Part shown: positions 42,161 through 51,447 of the stretch, one piece after another
Layout of the letters: each line of letters begins with the position of its first letter
How positions within the stretch are numbered: position 1 is the first letter of the stretch
NCBI GenBank assembly: GCA_019635795.1
Contig: JAHBYV010000005.1
Location: forward strand, 159,167 to 223,166
Source: Rhizobiaceae bacterium
GTDB lineage: Bacteria > Pseudomonadota > Alphaproteobacteria > Rhizobiales > Rhizobiaceae
DNA: 64,000 nt
Reading direction: 5' to 3'
Notes under the pieces: model-generated
What the model saw: only the letters and a program-made list of their open reading frames with translations
What the model was told of the DNA's origin: nothing
The model's database searches: none
Program-made: the position numbers and the translations under genes

Positions 42161-43840
42161 CTACATGTTGGAATAAACAGGGCCCTCGCCACCCTGTGGC
42201 GGCACCCAGTTTATGTTCTGGTTGGGGTCCTTGATGTCGCACGTTTTGCAATGCACGCAGTTCTGCGCGTTGATAACAAAGCGAACATCCCTGGCGGTGG
42301 GGTCAGCCGCTGCGTTCCCGTCCTTGTCTACCCATTCGTAAACGCCCGCAGGGCAGTATCGTGTGGAAGGCCCGGCGAAAACATCGTGTTCGGATTGAAC
42401 CTGAAGATTCATGTCCTGAACCTGAAGATGAACCGGCTGATTCTCCTCGTGGTTCGTGCCCGACAGGAACACAGACGAGAGGCGATCAAACGTCAGCACG
42501 CCGTCCGGCTTGGGATAGGCGATCTTCTGGTGCTTGCTGGCAGGTTCCAACGCTGCCGCGTCCGTCTTTCCATGCGATAGGGTTCCGAATGGCGACACAC
42601 CAAACAGGGTGTTGCACCACATATCTATGCCGCCCATCATGACGCCGCCGACAGTGCCGAATCTCGACCAGAGCGGCTTGACGTTGCGAACCTTCTTCAA
42701 ATCCTTGCCGATATCCGTGGAGCGCCACGCAGCCTCATAGCCGGTCAGCTCGTCGTTCGCGCGCCCTGCGGCGATTGCATCAACCACGTGCTCCGCAGCC
42801 AACATGCCTGACAGCACGGCATTGTGCGAACCCTTGATGCGCGGGACGTTCACGAAACCGGCCGAGCAACCGATCAGGGCACCGCCGGGGAAGCATAGCT
42901 TCGGCACAGATTGCCAGCCGCCCTCAGTTATCGCACGGGCACCGTAGCTCAATCGTTTTCCGCCTTCGAACGTGTCACGAATGCTCGGATGGGTCTTGAA
43001 GCGCTGGAACTCCTCAAACGGCGAGAGGTAAGGGTTCTTATAGTTCAAATGCACCACAAACCCGACCGCGACGAGATTGTCATCAAAATGATAGAGGAAC
43101 GAACCGCCGCCTGTCTTCATATCAAGCGGCCAGCCGAAGGAATGCTGGACGAGTCCCGGCTTATGCTTGTCAGGCTGAACTTGCCAAAGCTCTTTCAAGC
43201 CAATGCCGAATTTGCCTGGATCGCGTCCTTCTGAAAGGCCGTACTTCGCAATAAGCTGCTTGGCGAGCGAACCACGCGCGCCTTCTCCAATGAGCACATA
43301 TTTGCCCATGAGGGCCATGCCCGGCGCGAAGTTGGGGCCTTGAGAGCCGTCCCGCTCCACGCCCATGTCGCCAGTGTATACGCCCGTCACGGCACCGTCT
43401 TCATTGAAAAGCAGACCGGCAGCAGCAAAACCCGGATAGATTTCAACCCCAAGCGCTTCTGCTTTGGATGCCAGCCATCTGCAAACATTACCAAGCGAAA
43501 CAATATAGTTTCCGTGGTTGTTCATCAGCGGCGGCATGGCAAAGTTGGGCAGCCGAACGCCGCCAGCAGGACCGAGGAACAGGAATCGGTCGTCAGTTAC
43601 AGCGGTCTTGAATGGATGGTCACCATCTTCACGCCAGTCCGGTAACAGCCGGTCGATGCCAACGGGGTCGACAACTGCGCCGGATATAATGTGCGCGCCA
43701 ACTTCTCCGCCTTTTTCCAGCACCACAATCGAAAGATCGGCATTCAGTTGCTTGAGCCGGATTGCAGCGGCAAGTCCCGCTGGACCCGCACCCACGATCA
43801 CGACATCGAACTCCATGCTTTCGCGTTCGACTTCACTCAT
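42161..43840 (-). CDS. Electron transfer flavoprotein-ubiquinone oxidoreductase (ETF-QO)
   Basis: 559 residues. FAD-binding N-terminus MEFDVVIVGAGPAGLAAAIRL, membrane-facing ubiquinone region, GWPLDMKTGGGSFLYHF, and a C-terminal [4Fe-4S] segment with CVHCKTCDIKDPNQNINWV. Passes electrons from acyl-CoA and related dehydrogenases, via ETF, to ubiquinone at the inner membrane. The ATG at 43838-43840 fits GGAGG about 11 nt upstream better than the longer frame. The gene stands alone; no etfAB in the window. Confidence 0.96.
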   Translation of the reverse strand: MSEVERESMEFDVVIVGAGPAGLAAAIRLKQLNADLSIVVLEKGGEVGAHIISGAVVDPVGIDRLLPDWREDGDHPFKTAVTDDRFLFLGPAGGVRLPNFAMPPLMNNHGNYIVSLGNVCRWLASKAEALGVEIYPGFAAAGLLFNEDGAVTGVYTGDMGVERDGSQGPNFAPGMALMGKYVLIGEGARGSLAKQLIAKYGLSEGRDPGKFGIGLKELWQVQPDKHKPGLVQHSFGWPLDMKTGGGSFLYHFDDNLVAVGFVVHLNYKNPYLSPFEEFQRFKTHPSIRDTFEGGKRLSYGARAITEGGWQSVPKLCFPGGALIGCSAGFVNVPRIKGSHNAVLSGMLAAEHVVDAIAAGRANDELTGYEAAWRSTDIGKDLKKVRNVKPLWSRFGTVGGVMMGGIDMWCNTLFGVSPFGTLSHGKTDAAALEPASKHQKIAYPKPDGVLTFDRLSSVFLSGTNHEENQPVHLQVQDMNLQVQSEHDVFAGPSTRYCPAGVYEWVDKDGNAAADPTARDVRFVINAQNCVHCKTCDIKDPNQNINWVPPQGGEGPVYSNM

Positions 43841-44056
43841 CCCAAACAAACCTCCGCTGGCTGGTGTGGCTGGCAGCTCATACTTTTGATAGCGCAAGCT
43901 GCTGATGCATCAAAGCCTGTTGCAGCGCAACGCAAACTTTTGAATTCTTTCCGATTCCGCGCCGGGAAGGACAAAGTTCCCGCACCCAAACAGGTTTATC
44001 CGATTGGATTGGGCGAATAGCTATTTAAATCGCGCTCATTGCGCCATACTGCCGCA

Positions 44057-44674
44057 ATGATCGGTATGCGCTGTTCGGGTGTAGTACCTTTTAGAAATTG
44101 GCTGGCTACTATTCTGGCGCTGGTGTCGGTGAGTTTGGCTCATGCGGATGATATGCAGGGTCTGCGCGCCGGGAACTACACATTCTCCGATGAGTTGGGC
44201 GGGTTCAAGATTCTGGGCGTGACCGGGTTAGGCACGCGGGCAAACCCCATTGTGGTGCGACAAGAGCTTACGTCGTCCAGTCCGGTGACAATGGTCATTC
44301 GCAGTGCCGCACCGCCATTGCAGGACAGTGATGTTGGAGATCTTGGAACAGGCGCACTGCATTTGCGGATTTCAATAGTAAATGCCAGCGGGCAGGCTTG
44401 GGTGGAATTCGAGTTTGAATTGCAGGAAATACTGCATCATGCGTCAATTTTCAGCGATGGCTTATCGTTTGATCAACGCCGCGAAAATTTGGATTCGGTG
44501 CATTCCACCTTGTTCGCCAAATACAGTCGCGACTTCGAACCTTTTGACAGAATGCGCTTCGTGGAGGGAAAGGTTGACCCTGAGCAGCAGGTCGAGTTTG
44601 AGTTCCCGCTTACGGATTTCACACCCCGCTGGACATTTTATTTGGTGCAGGACCCACGGATTCCGTCCTCATGA
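44057..44674 (+). CDS. Exported hypothetical protein
   Basis: 205 residues. An N-terminal signal peptide (FRNWLATILALVSVSLAHADD) and a beta-rich mature domain with GNYTFSDELGGFKILGVTGLGTRANPIVV, a central LHLRISIVNASGQAWVEFEFELQE and a C-terminal PRWTFYLVQDP. I do not know the family; the I-V-N-x-S-G-x-x-W-x-x-F pattern looks like an immunoglobulin-like or chaperone-binding sandwich. Starts at 44039 (TTG) and 44066 are possible. It precedes the uracil-DNA glycosylase gene by 37 nt. Confidence 0.7.
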   Translation: MIGMRCSGVVPFRNWLATILALVSVSLAHADDMQGLRAGNYTFSDELGGFKILGVTGLGTRANPIVVRQELTSSSPVTMVIRSAAPPLQDSDVGDLGTGALHLRISIVNASGQAWVEFEFELQEILHHASIFSDGLSFDQRRENLDSVHSTLFAKYSRDFEPFDRMRFVEGKVDPEQQVEFEFPLTDFTPRWTFYLVQDPRIPSS

Positions 44675-44711
44675 CTTGCAATAATTGCAGCGCCGTCCAA
44701 AGGTGAAATCA

Positions 44712-45518
44712 ATGACCTCCGTTTCGGATAAACCTGTCAGCCTTGCGGACGTGCTTGCCTTCTATCTGGAGGCGGGCGTGGACGAACCGCTTTTGGAGCA
44801 GGCAATCGATCGCTTTGCGGCAACGCCGCCCCGAGCTCGGGTAGAAGCCGTACAGCCCACAAGCTCTGCTCCTGCGCCAGGCAGGGTGCAGCAAGCGGTG
44901 CCGGTCGTGCCAGATGAGGCTCAGGCAGCGCTTGCCCGTGAGCGCGCCTCGCGCGCCAGTTCGCTGGATGAATTGCGCGAAATCATGGCCAATTTCGAAG
45001 GTTGCAATCTGCGACTTACCGCGAAGAATCTCGTTTTTGCTGATGGCAATCCGGAAGCTGATCTGATGCTGGTCGGTGAGGCCCCGGGGCGCGATGAGGA
45101 TATTGAAGGGCTTCCATTCGTCGGGAAGTCCGGACAATTGCTGGACCGTATTCTTGCGGCAATCGGGCGCGACAGGCAAAGCGCCTATATCGCGAATGTC
45201 GTGCCCTGGCGTCCGCCAGGCAATCGCAAGCCAACCCCGATAGAAACAGAAATTTGCCGGCCGTTCATCGAGCGGCAAATCGAGCTTGCCGATCCCAAGG
45301 TGCTGGTGGCCGTGGGGGCTTCATCCGCTCATACACTGTTGCGAACCAATGAACCGATTACGCGAATGCGCGGGAACTGGCGCACTTTCACAACGGGAAG
45401 CGGGAAGGAAATCCCAATTATGCCGACGCTTCACCCGGCCTATCTGCTGCGCACACCTGCGCATAAAAAGCTTGTCTGGCGCGACTTTCTGGAAATCAAG
45501 GCGCGCCTAAACAGCTAG
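44712..45518 (+). CDS. Uracil-DNA glycosylase, family 4-like
   Basis: 268 residues. A variable Ala/Pro-rich N-terminal third (about 1-85) is followed by the UDG domain: GCNLRLTAKNLVFADGNPEADLMLVGEAPGRDED (motif GEAPG at about 122-126), NVVPWRPPGNRKP, and HPAYLLR (His241). It removes uracil from DNA to start base-excision repair. Only two cysteines (98 and 182) are present, so the four-Cys iron-sulfur cluster of classical family 4 enzymes cannot form. AAAGGTGA precedes the ATG. Confidence 0.88.
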   Translation: MTSVSDKPVSLADVLAFYLEAGVDEPLLEQAIDRFAATPPRARVEAVQPTSSAPAPGRVQQAVPVVPDEAQAALARERASRASSLDELREIMANFEGCNLRLTAKNLVFADGNPEADLMLVGEAPGRDEDIEGLPFVGKSGQLLDRILAAIGRDRQSAYIANVVPWRPPGNRKPTPIETEICRPFIERQIELADPKVLVAVGASSAHTLLRTNEPITRMRGNWRTFTTGSGKEIPIMPTLHPAYLLRTPAHKKLVWRDFLEIKARLNS

Positions 45519-47462
45519 CGGTTTGGGATGCGATGATACCAGCCGCAACTCCACTCCCGTACGCTGGTCAAGAGACTCCTTAACGGCTACTCCATCAATG
45601 AAGCGTATCACGCTATCGTAAAACAATTGACCGTTCCCTGACCGCGGCGGGTGTGCCTCATGCATCACGCTTACGACGGTGATATCCGGGCACGCGTCCT
45701 TGATTGCCTGATGGTAGGCAATTTTAGCTGAAGGATCGAGCGCACCGGTGGCTTCGTCAAGGAACAACAGACCGGGGCGATGAAGCAGAATTCGCGCCAG
45801 AACCAGCTTTTGTTTCTGGCCGCCCGACAATGTGTCATCCCACGACCGGCCTTCGCGCGAAAAGCAATCCATGTACTCGATGAATTCACCAAGACCGGCG
45901 CGATGCAAGACAGAGGCAACGCGAGTGTGTGAATGATGCTCTTGTGTTTCGGGAAGACAAACCAGTTCTTTCAGTGTCAGCTTGGGCAGCTTCACATCTT
46001 GCGCTGCATAGAAGGCGCGTAACCCGTGTCGGATTGTTATCTCACCGGCGCCGTGAGGCCAAAGTCCGTTGACCGCCTTGATGAAACTGGTTTTGCCGCA
46101 ACCGGACTCGCCCCGCACGAATGTCCATTCGCCGGGCAGAAAACGCAACTCATCGGCGACAACGAATGGCTCGGCACTTTCCCCTTCATGCAACAATTCC
46201 AGCTTGCGCACTGTAAGCGCAAACACATCGTCGCGGCGGTTGAACTGGAAATCGCTGCGACCAGTGCCACGGTAGAACTCGGCAGGATGCTGCACGGTTT
46301 CGATAGCTTCGGCGAGGTCGGTAATGCGCCGGGCGTTTGCCTTGAGATTTGCAATTTCGGGCATTACGCGAATGATCCACGAGAATTGGCCAATCAGAGA
46401 ATTAATCAGTTCCGCGCCGGTTATATATGATTTGAGACCGATGCTTCCTTGCATGTAGGGCAGTAGCAGCGGCGTGTAAGCCACGATGCGCGCGCCAAGG
46501 AAGTTGTAGATGCGTTCAAACGAGTCATAGCTCGTGTGGAATATATTCAGCTTTGACCACGTGCTATCGATGTCCTTGTAGAGCCGCGCGTGCATCTGCT
46601 TTTGCACTGCTTCACCGCCTGATGCCGCAACCTGAAATGAGCGACGCAGAAAGGTCGTCAGCTCTCCGCGATAGGTTCCTTCCGCCTGTTGGATTGTGAT
46701 TGTAAGGCGCTCAAGTATGCCGCCGAGTTTAACCGCTATCCAGGTGTTCACGGGCACGTAGGCAATAATCGCGGCGAACGCGAGAATGGCGCTTCCATAC
46801 ACGCCGAGGAACTCAAAGCCTCGGACTACCGTCGAGGTCTCGATCAACTTCGCTCCAACAAAATAGAGTGAAGTCACAACACCCAGCACACCCATTGCCA
46901 GCCCGATCGCGCCACCCGTCATCTGCTTGATGGATTCTTGCACGCGCTGGTCGATGTTGTCCGGGGCAGGGCGGGAAAGACCCGTCTCACGGCCCTCATG
47001 CTGAAGATGGAAATGCGTGTGATTGTCGTCCAGCAAGGCTTCGTTGAACTTTCCATTCAGCCAACCCCGCCATTTGCGATGCAATGTCGAAGAAAAAAGA
47101 TGGCGAATACCGACAACGCCGACATCCTTGACGAACGTTACAAGAACCAGCATTCCGGCCGCTGAGAGCAGGTGCTGCAAAGGCGCAGAATTGTGCGGAC
47201 TGTGGAAATAAGCGATCGAATTGACCAACTCAGCGGAGTATTCGGCCCACCAGACGCCCATCTTGCTGGATATGGCCGTAAGCACTGCAATCGCCAGGGT
47301 CATGCCCCATGCTTCTTTCCAGCGATCTGAGAGCCAGTAGGCCCTCATGAGTCCCCAAAAGCCTCGCATCGATGAGACCGGGGTAAGCGAAGTCTTTTTA
47401 TTGTTTTTCTGCTGCCCGCCGATCTTACCGAGCATCGGCCCCGCTGCCGTTGCTCGAATCAT
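45507..47462 (-). CDS. ABC transporter with fused permease and ATPase (SbmA/BacA-related N-terminus)
   Basis: 651 residues. N-terminal membrane domain of the ABC_membrane_2/SbmA-BacA type with about six segments (SDRWKEAWGMTLAIAVLTAISSKM..., IGLAMGVLGVVTSLYFVGAKL), including the family landmark DNIDQRVQESIK, then an ATPase domain with Walker A GESGCGKTSF, signature LSGGQKQKLV and Walker B LLFLDEATGALD. Members move fatty acids, vitamin B12 or peptides; substrate here unknown. The start at 47462 follows a GGTGGAAT ribosome-binding site. Its 3' end overlaps the UDG gene by 12 nt. Confidence 0.9.
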   Translation of the reverse strand: MIRATAAGPMLGKIGGQQKNNKKTSLTPVSSMRGFWGLMRAYWLSDRWKEAWGMTLAIAVLTAISSKMGVWWAEYSAELVNSIAYFHSPHNSAPLQHLLSAAGMLVLVTFVKDVGVVGIRHLFSSTLHRKWRGWLNGKFNEALLDDNHTHFHLQHEGRETGLSRPAPDNIDQRVQESIKQMTGGAIGLAMGVLGVVTSLYFVGAKLIETSTVVRGFEFLGVYGSAILAFAAIIAYVPVNTWIAVKLGGILERLTITIQQAEGTYRGELTTFLRRSFQVAASGGEAVQKQMHARLYKDIDSTWSKLNIFHTSYDSFERIYNFLGARIVAYTPLLLPYMQGSIGLKSYITGAELINSLIGQFSWIIRVMPEIANLKANARRITDLAEAIETVQHPAEFYRGTGRSDFQFNRRDDVFALTVRKLELLHEGESAEPFVVADELRFLPGEWTFVRGESGCGKTSFIKAVNGLWPHGAGEITIRHGLRAFYAAQDVKLPKLTLKELVCLPETQEHHSHTRVASVLHRAGLGEFIEYMDCFSREGRSWDDTLSGGQKQKLVLARILLHRPGLLFLDEATGALDPSAKIAYHQAIKDACPDITVVSVMHEAHPPRSGNGQLFYDSVIRFIDGVAVKESLDQRTGVELRLVSSHPKPLAV

Positions 47463-47579
47463 AAGATTCCACCCCTCTCCCCACTTTCCAGGGAACCGTA
47501 ACACATGGAACCAGATTGAGAACTGTATGGTTAACCAATGGTTACTGCATTCCACCTGACGTGGTACGGTACGGGCCAT

Positions 47580-48530
47580 TTATTGCGGGGGTGTGACTTT
47601 TCTCGCACTGCCCCGTTGCAACCCCAACTGGCTTTCCCGCCAGATAATGAAAATCCCGGAGCCAATAACTATCAAGCCGCCAATCATCATGTGAACGGTA
47701 GGTACTTCGGAGAAAACGAGGTAGCCGACCATGAGTCCAAGTATGAGCGAGGTATATTCAAAAGGTGCAACAGTAGAGGCATTCGCATAGCGATAGCCTT
47801 CGGTCATCAATATCTGCGCCACACCCCCGCAAAGACCGCCTGCCGCAAGCAGCAGTGCTTGCTCCAGAGACAGCCATGACCACCCGAATGGCAGGGTAAA
47901 CAGCGCCATCACGCTGGCTGATACGGAAAACCACAAGACTATCGTTGCACTTCGCTCGGTTTCAACGAGACTTCTGACTTGCAGCATCGCGATTGCCGAG
48001 AACGCGGCGCCGAGCAGAGCCGCAATAACGCCCGCCAATTCCCCGCTTTCCATCCCATCGCTACCGACGGAAAGTTTGGGCCATGACACGATCACCACGC
48101 CTATCAGTCCGAAGATCACAGCGCCCCATCGATACAGGCGTACCGGCTCGGCAAGAAATATCGCGCTGAAAGCCACCACCAGCAGTGGTTGAGCGTAATT
48201 GAGGGTTATCGCTTCTGGAAGTGGCAGCCGAGTGAGCGCAAAGAAACCAAAGCCCATCGACGCAACGCCAATGATGCCACGAAGAATGTGTCCGCCCGGT
48301 CGTGTGGTCTTGAAGCCGCTGCCAAGTTGGCCATGATATCCAAGAAAAATCAAAATTGGAAAAATAGCAAAGAACGATCGGAAAAACACGATCTGGCCCG
48401 CGTGCACATCGCCAGACGCCTTGATGAAAGACTGCATGGCTACGAAAATCATCACCGAGGTGACCTTGAAGGATATTCCGGTCAAAGGCCTGTCACCGAC
48501 CTGTAAGGCCGTTACCGGCGAATTCGACAT
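47580..48530 (-). CDS. DMT-family (EamA) transporter
   Basis: 316 residues with ten predicted membrane segments in two EamA repeats, with typical FFRSFFAIFPILIFLGY in the first and EGYRYANASTVAPFEYTSLI in the second. Inner-membrane permease; such proteins export amino acids or other small metabolites. Substrate cannot be told. AAAGGTAG precedes the ATG. It stands divergent from pepN across 143 bp. Confidence 0.9.
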   Translation of the reverse strand: MSNSPVTALQVGDRPLTGISFKVTSVMIFVAMQSFIKASGDVHAGQIVFFRSFFAIFPILIFLGYHGQLGSGFKTTRPGGHILRGIIGVASMGFGFFALTRLPLPEAITLNYAQPLLVVAFSAIFLAEPVRLYRWGAVIFGLIGVVIVSWPKLSVGSDGMESGELAGVIAALLGAAFSAIAMLQVRSLVETERSATIVLWFSVSASVMALFTLPFGWSWLSLEQALLLAAGGLCGGVAQILMTEGYRYANASTVAPFEYTSLILGLMVGYLVFSEVPTVHMMIGGLIVIGSGIFIIWRESQLGLQRGSARKVTPPQ

Positions 48531-48633
48531 TCTTCGCTACCTTTGTGCCGCCCGAATACCGCACAACTGAATTAAACGCATTCGCAGTTTTGACATGGGC
48601 TCAATTTGTGTAAAGGGCGATTGCTGGTTTTAT

Positions 48634-48648
48634 TATACCAATCGTATA
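48634..48648. promoter_or_regulatory. TATAC-N5-GTATA palindrome before pepN
   Basis: TATAC (48634-48638) and GTATA (48644-48648) with a 5-bp centre, 26-40 bp before the pepN ATG. The form and AT-rich GTATAC context recall GntR-family operators. The regulator is unknown, and it may also affect the divergent DMT gene. Confidence 0.3.
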
Positions 48649-48673
48649 CAATTGATTGGACACGGGGAGAAGA

Positions 48674-51325
48674 ATGCGAACCGATAGCGGCCAGGTTGTT
48701 CGGCTCGAGGATTACGCTCCGTCGGACTACTTAATTCCCCGGACAAACCTGGTCTTCCGGCTGGGCGGTGAAAGATCAATCATCATTGCAGATTTGCACA
48801 TTGAGCGTCGTCCTGGCGTAGAAGATTCTATGCCGTTGCACCTTCATGGCGACGAGCTGGAGCTCCTTGCGCTGCGGATGAACGGCGAAGAGCTCTCCCA
48901 CGCCGCTTATGAGGTTACGCCACAGCAACTTGTCCTCAAAGACTTGCCTGCTGAGCCATTCGTGTTGACGATCGAAACTGCTGTGGCTCCGACCACCAAC
49001 GAAAAGCTGATGGGTCTTTACAGATCCAAGGGTGTTTATTGCACGCAATGCGAAGCCGAAGGTTTTCGTCGGATCACGTATTATCTGGATCGGCCCGACA
49101 TTCTTTCAGTGTACACCGTGAGAATCGAGGCGCTGAGAGCGCAAGCTCCTATTCTTCTTTCAAATGGCGATTTGATAGAGCAGGGCGAACTGGATGGCGG
49201 GCGGCACTTTGCAGTCTGGCACGATCCCTTTCCAAAGCCGTCCTATCTGTTCGCGCTGGTTGCAGGTGATCTTGCCCGCCTTTCGGACAGTTTCACCACG
49301 CGGTCGGGCCGAGTTGTCGATCTTGGCATTTACACAGAGCGAGGCAAGGAAAAGCGGGCCGCATATGCCATGGACGCGCTAAAGCGCTCTATGAAATGGG
49401 ACGAGGAAGTTTTCGGCTGCGAATATGATCTTGGCATATTCAACATAGTCGCCGTTTCCGATTTCAACCTGGGCGCCATGGAAAACAAGGGCCTGAACAT
49501 ATTCAACGACAAGTACATACTTGCAGACAGCGACACTGCCACCGATGCTGATTTTGCCAATGTCGAAGCAATCGTCGCACACGAATACTTTCACAATTGG
49601 ACTGGCAATCGCATCACCTGCCGGGACTGGTTTCAGCTATGCCTCAAGGAAGGGTTGACCGTCTTCCGTGATCACGAATTTTCCGCCGATCAGCGCGAGC
49701 GAACCGTTCGTCGCATTGCCGATGTTAAAGGGCTCAAGGCCCAGCAATTTCCGGAAGATCAGGGGCCGCTGGCGCATCCTGTAAGGCCGCGCCGGTATAG
49801 GGAAATCAACAATTTCTATACAGCGACAGTCTATCAGAAGGGTTCGGAAATAGTGCGCATGTTGCGCACGCTCATTGGCGCAGAAAACTTCCGCGCCGGA
49901 ATGGACCTCTATTTCAAACGCCACGACGGGCAGGCCGTTACTATTGAAGATTTCCTGCGGGCTTTCGCAGACGCGTCCGGTTCTGACCTCTCACAGTTCG
50001 CCCTGTGGTATCATCAGGCCGGTACGCCCCATGTTGACGTTAAAACAGACTACGACCCGGATAGCCAGCAATTCACCGTTGAGCTGGAACAGGCAGTCGC
50101 GCCAACGCCTTCCGAAACCAGGAAGCGGCTTCTGCACATTCCGCTAGAGTTTGGGCTGGTGGGGCCAGATGGCGACGATGTCGAATATTGCTCGGTTGAA
50201 GGCGGGACCGTTCAGCGTAACGTAATTCACCTCAAGCGTCGCAGACAAATTATGCGCTTCAATGGAGTTAAGTCCCGGCCTGTTCTTTCGATCAACCGTG
50301 GCTTCTCCGCTCCGGTGATGGTCACGACTGACCTCGACGAAGCAGAACTTCTGCACCTTGCGATGAGGGATAGCGACGGCTTCGCGCGTTGGCAGGCGCT
50401 AAACGACGTTTTGCTGGCTTGGTTGAAACCGAACTCGCGCAGAAGGGCACCCGGCACGACAAACAAGGACATGGTTCGCGCCCTAGGACTTATCGCCAAC
50501 GACGCCAGTCTCGCACCATCCTTCAGAGCTTTGCTGCTCTCCTTACCTACCGAGTCGGACATTTCGCGTGAGCTCGCGACCGATGTTCGACCTGATGCTG
50601 TTTTTGCCGCACGAGAAAAATTGCTCGCTTCAATCGCGGGCGCAAACGTCGAAACGTTCGCTGCCCTTTATACTGACATGACCACGTCAGGGCGATTCAG
50701 ACCGGACGCAGCAAGCGCAGGAAAGCGCGCATTGCGAAATGTGACGCTGGATTATCTCGCAGCCCATGAGGGGAAACCCGAACGGGCGAGCGAACATTTT
50801 AACTCTGCAACGAATATGACAGATCGCTTTGCAGCACTAACTGTTCTGGTTCACCGCTTTGGGGCAAGTGATGCTGCCCGGGACGCGCTTGCAGCCTATG
50901 AACGGAAATTTGGAAGCGACCCGCTGGCAATGGACAAATGGTTTCAGGTGCAAGCAACAGCGCCCGGCGCGCAGACCGTCGACACGGTGCGCACGCTCAT
51001 GCGTCACCCTCACTTCGCACTTACCAATCCAAACCGGGTGCGCGCCCTCATTTTTGCTTTTGCGAGCGCCAACCAAACTGCTTTTCATGCCGATGATGGG
51101 ACTGGTTACGACCTATTGGCTGAAACAATTCTTCGGGTTGATGGCCGCAACCCGCAGCTTGCCGCAAAACTGGCTACCAACTTCCGGTCGTGGCGATCAG
51201 TCGATACGAACAGGCAGGCGCTGGCACGAAAAGCGCTTCTGTCTATTGCTTCCCAAAAAGGTCTTTCGCCGGACCTTCGCGACATAGTGGAGCGTACGAT
51301 GGCCGGACAGGGGCAGGTTGGTTAA
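48674..51325 (+). CDS. pepN: Aminopeptidase N (M1 metallopeptidase)
   Basis: 883 residues from MRTDSGQVVRLEDY, with GGGAGAAG just upstream; a TTG six codons earlier is in frame. The substrate-gripping motif GAMENKG and the zinc site H303-E304-x2-H307 (HEYFHNWTGNRITC) with E326 (LKEGLTVF) are present. Two C-terminal helical domains follow. Cytosolic enzyme that removes N-terminal residues from peptides. Length matches the bacterial PepN type. Confidence 0.96.
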   Translation: MRTDSGQVVRLEDYAPSDYLIPRTNLVFRLGGERSIIIADLHIERRPGVEDSMPLHLHGDELELLALRMNGEELSHAAYEVTPQQLVLKDLPAEPFVLTIETAVAPTTNEKLMGLYRSKGVYCTQCEAEGFRRITYYLDRPDILSVYTVRIEALRAQAPILLSNGDLIEQGELDGGRHFAVWHDPFPKPSYLFALVAGDLARLSDSFTTRSGRVVDLGIYTERGKEKRAAYAMDALKRSMKWDEEVFGCEYDLGIFNIVAVSDFNLGAMENKGLNIFNDKYILADSDTATDADFANVEAIVAHEYFHNWTGNRITCRDWFQLCLKEGLTVFRDHEFSADQRERTVRRIADVKGLKAQQFPEDQGPLAHPVRPRRYREINNFYTATVYQKGSEIVRMLRTLIGAENFRAGMDLYFKRHDGQAVTIEDFLRAFADASGSDLSQFALWYHQAGTPHVDVKTDYDPDSQQFTVELEQAVAPTPSETRKRLLHIPLEFGLVGPDGDDVEYCSVEGGTVQRNVIHLKRRRQIMRFNGVKSRPVLSINRGFSAPVMVTTDLDEAELLHLAMRDSDGFARWQALNDVLLAWLKPNSRRRAPGTTNKDMVRALGLIANDASLAPSFRALLLSLPTESDISRELATDVRPDAVFAAREKLLASIAGANVETFAALYTDMTTSGRFRPDAASAGKRALRNVTLDYLAAHEGKPERASEHFNSATNMTDRFAALTVLVHRFGASDAARDALAAYERKFGSDPLAMDKWFQVQATAPGAQTVDTVRTLMRHPHFALTNPNRVRALIFAFASANQTAFHADDGTGYDLLAETILRVDGRNPQLAAKLATNFRSWRSVDTNRQALARKALLSIASQKGLSPDLRDIVERTMAGQGQVG

Positions 51326-51447
51326 TATTTTAATAAAAATTCGTCCTTTGGTCTGGACAACGCGAATCACGAATGATTCTTTATGGATGATTCGGGCGTA
51401 AGGCGTTTTCGGATCCATCAACAAGAAATACGAACTGAGAACCAGAA

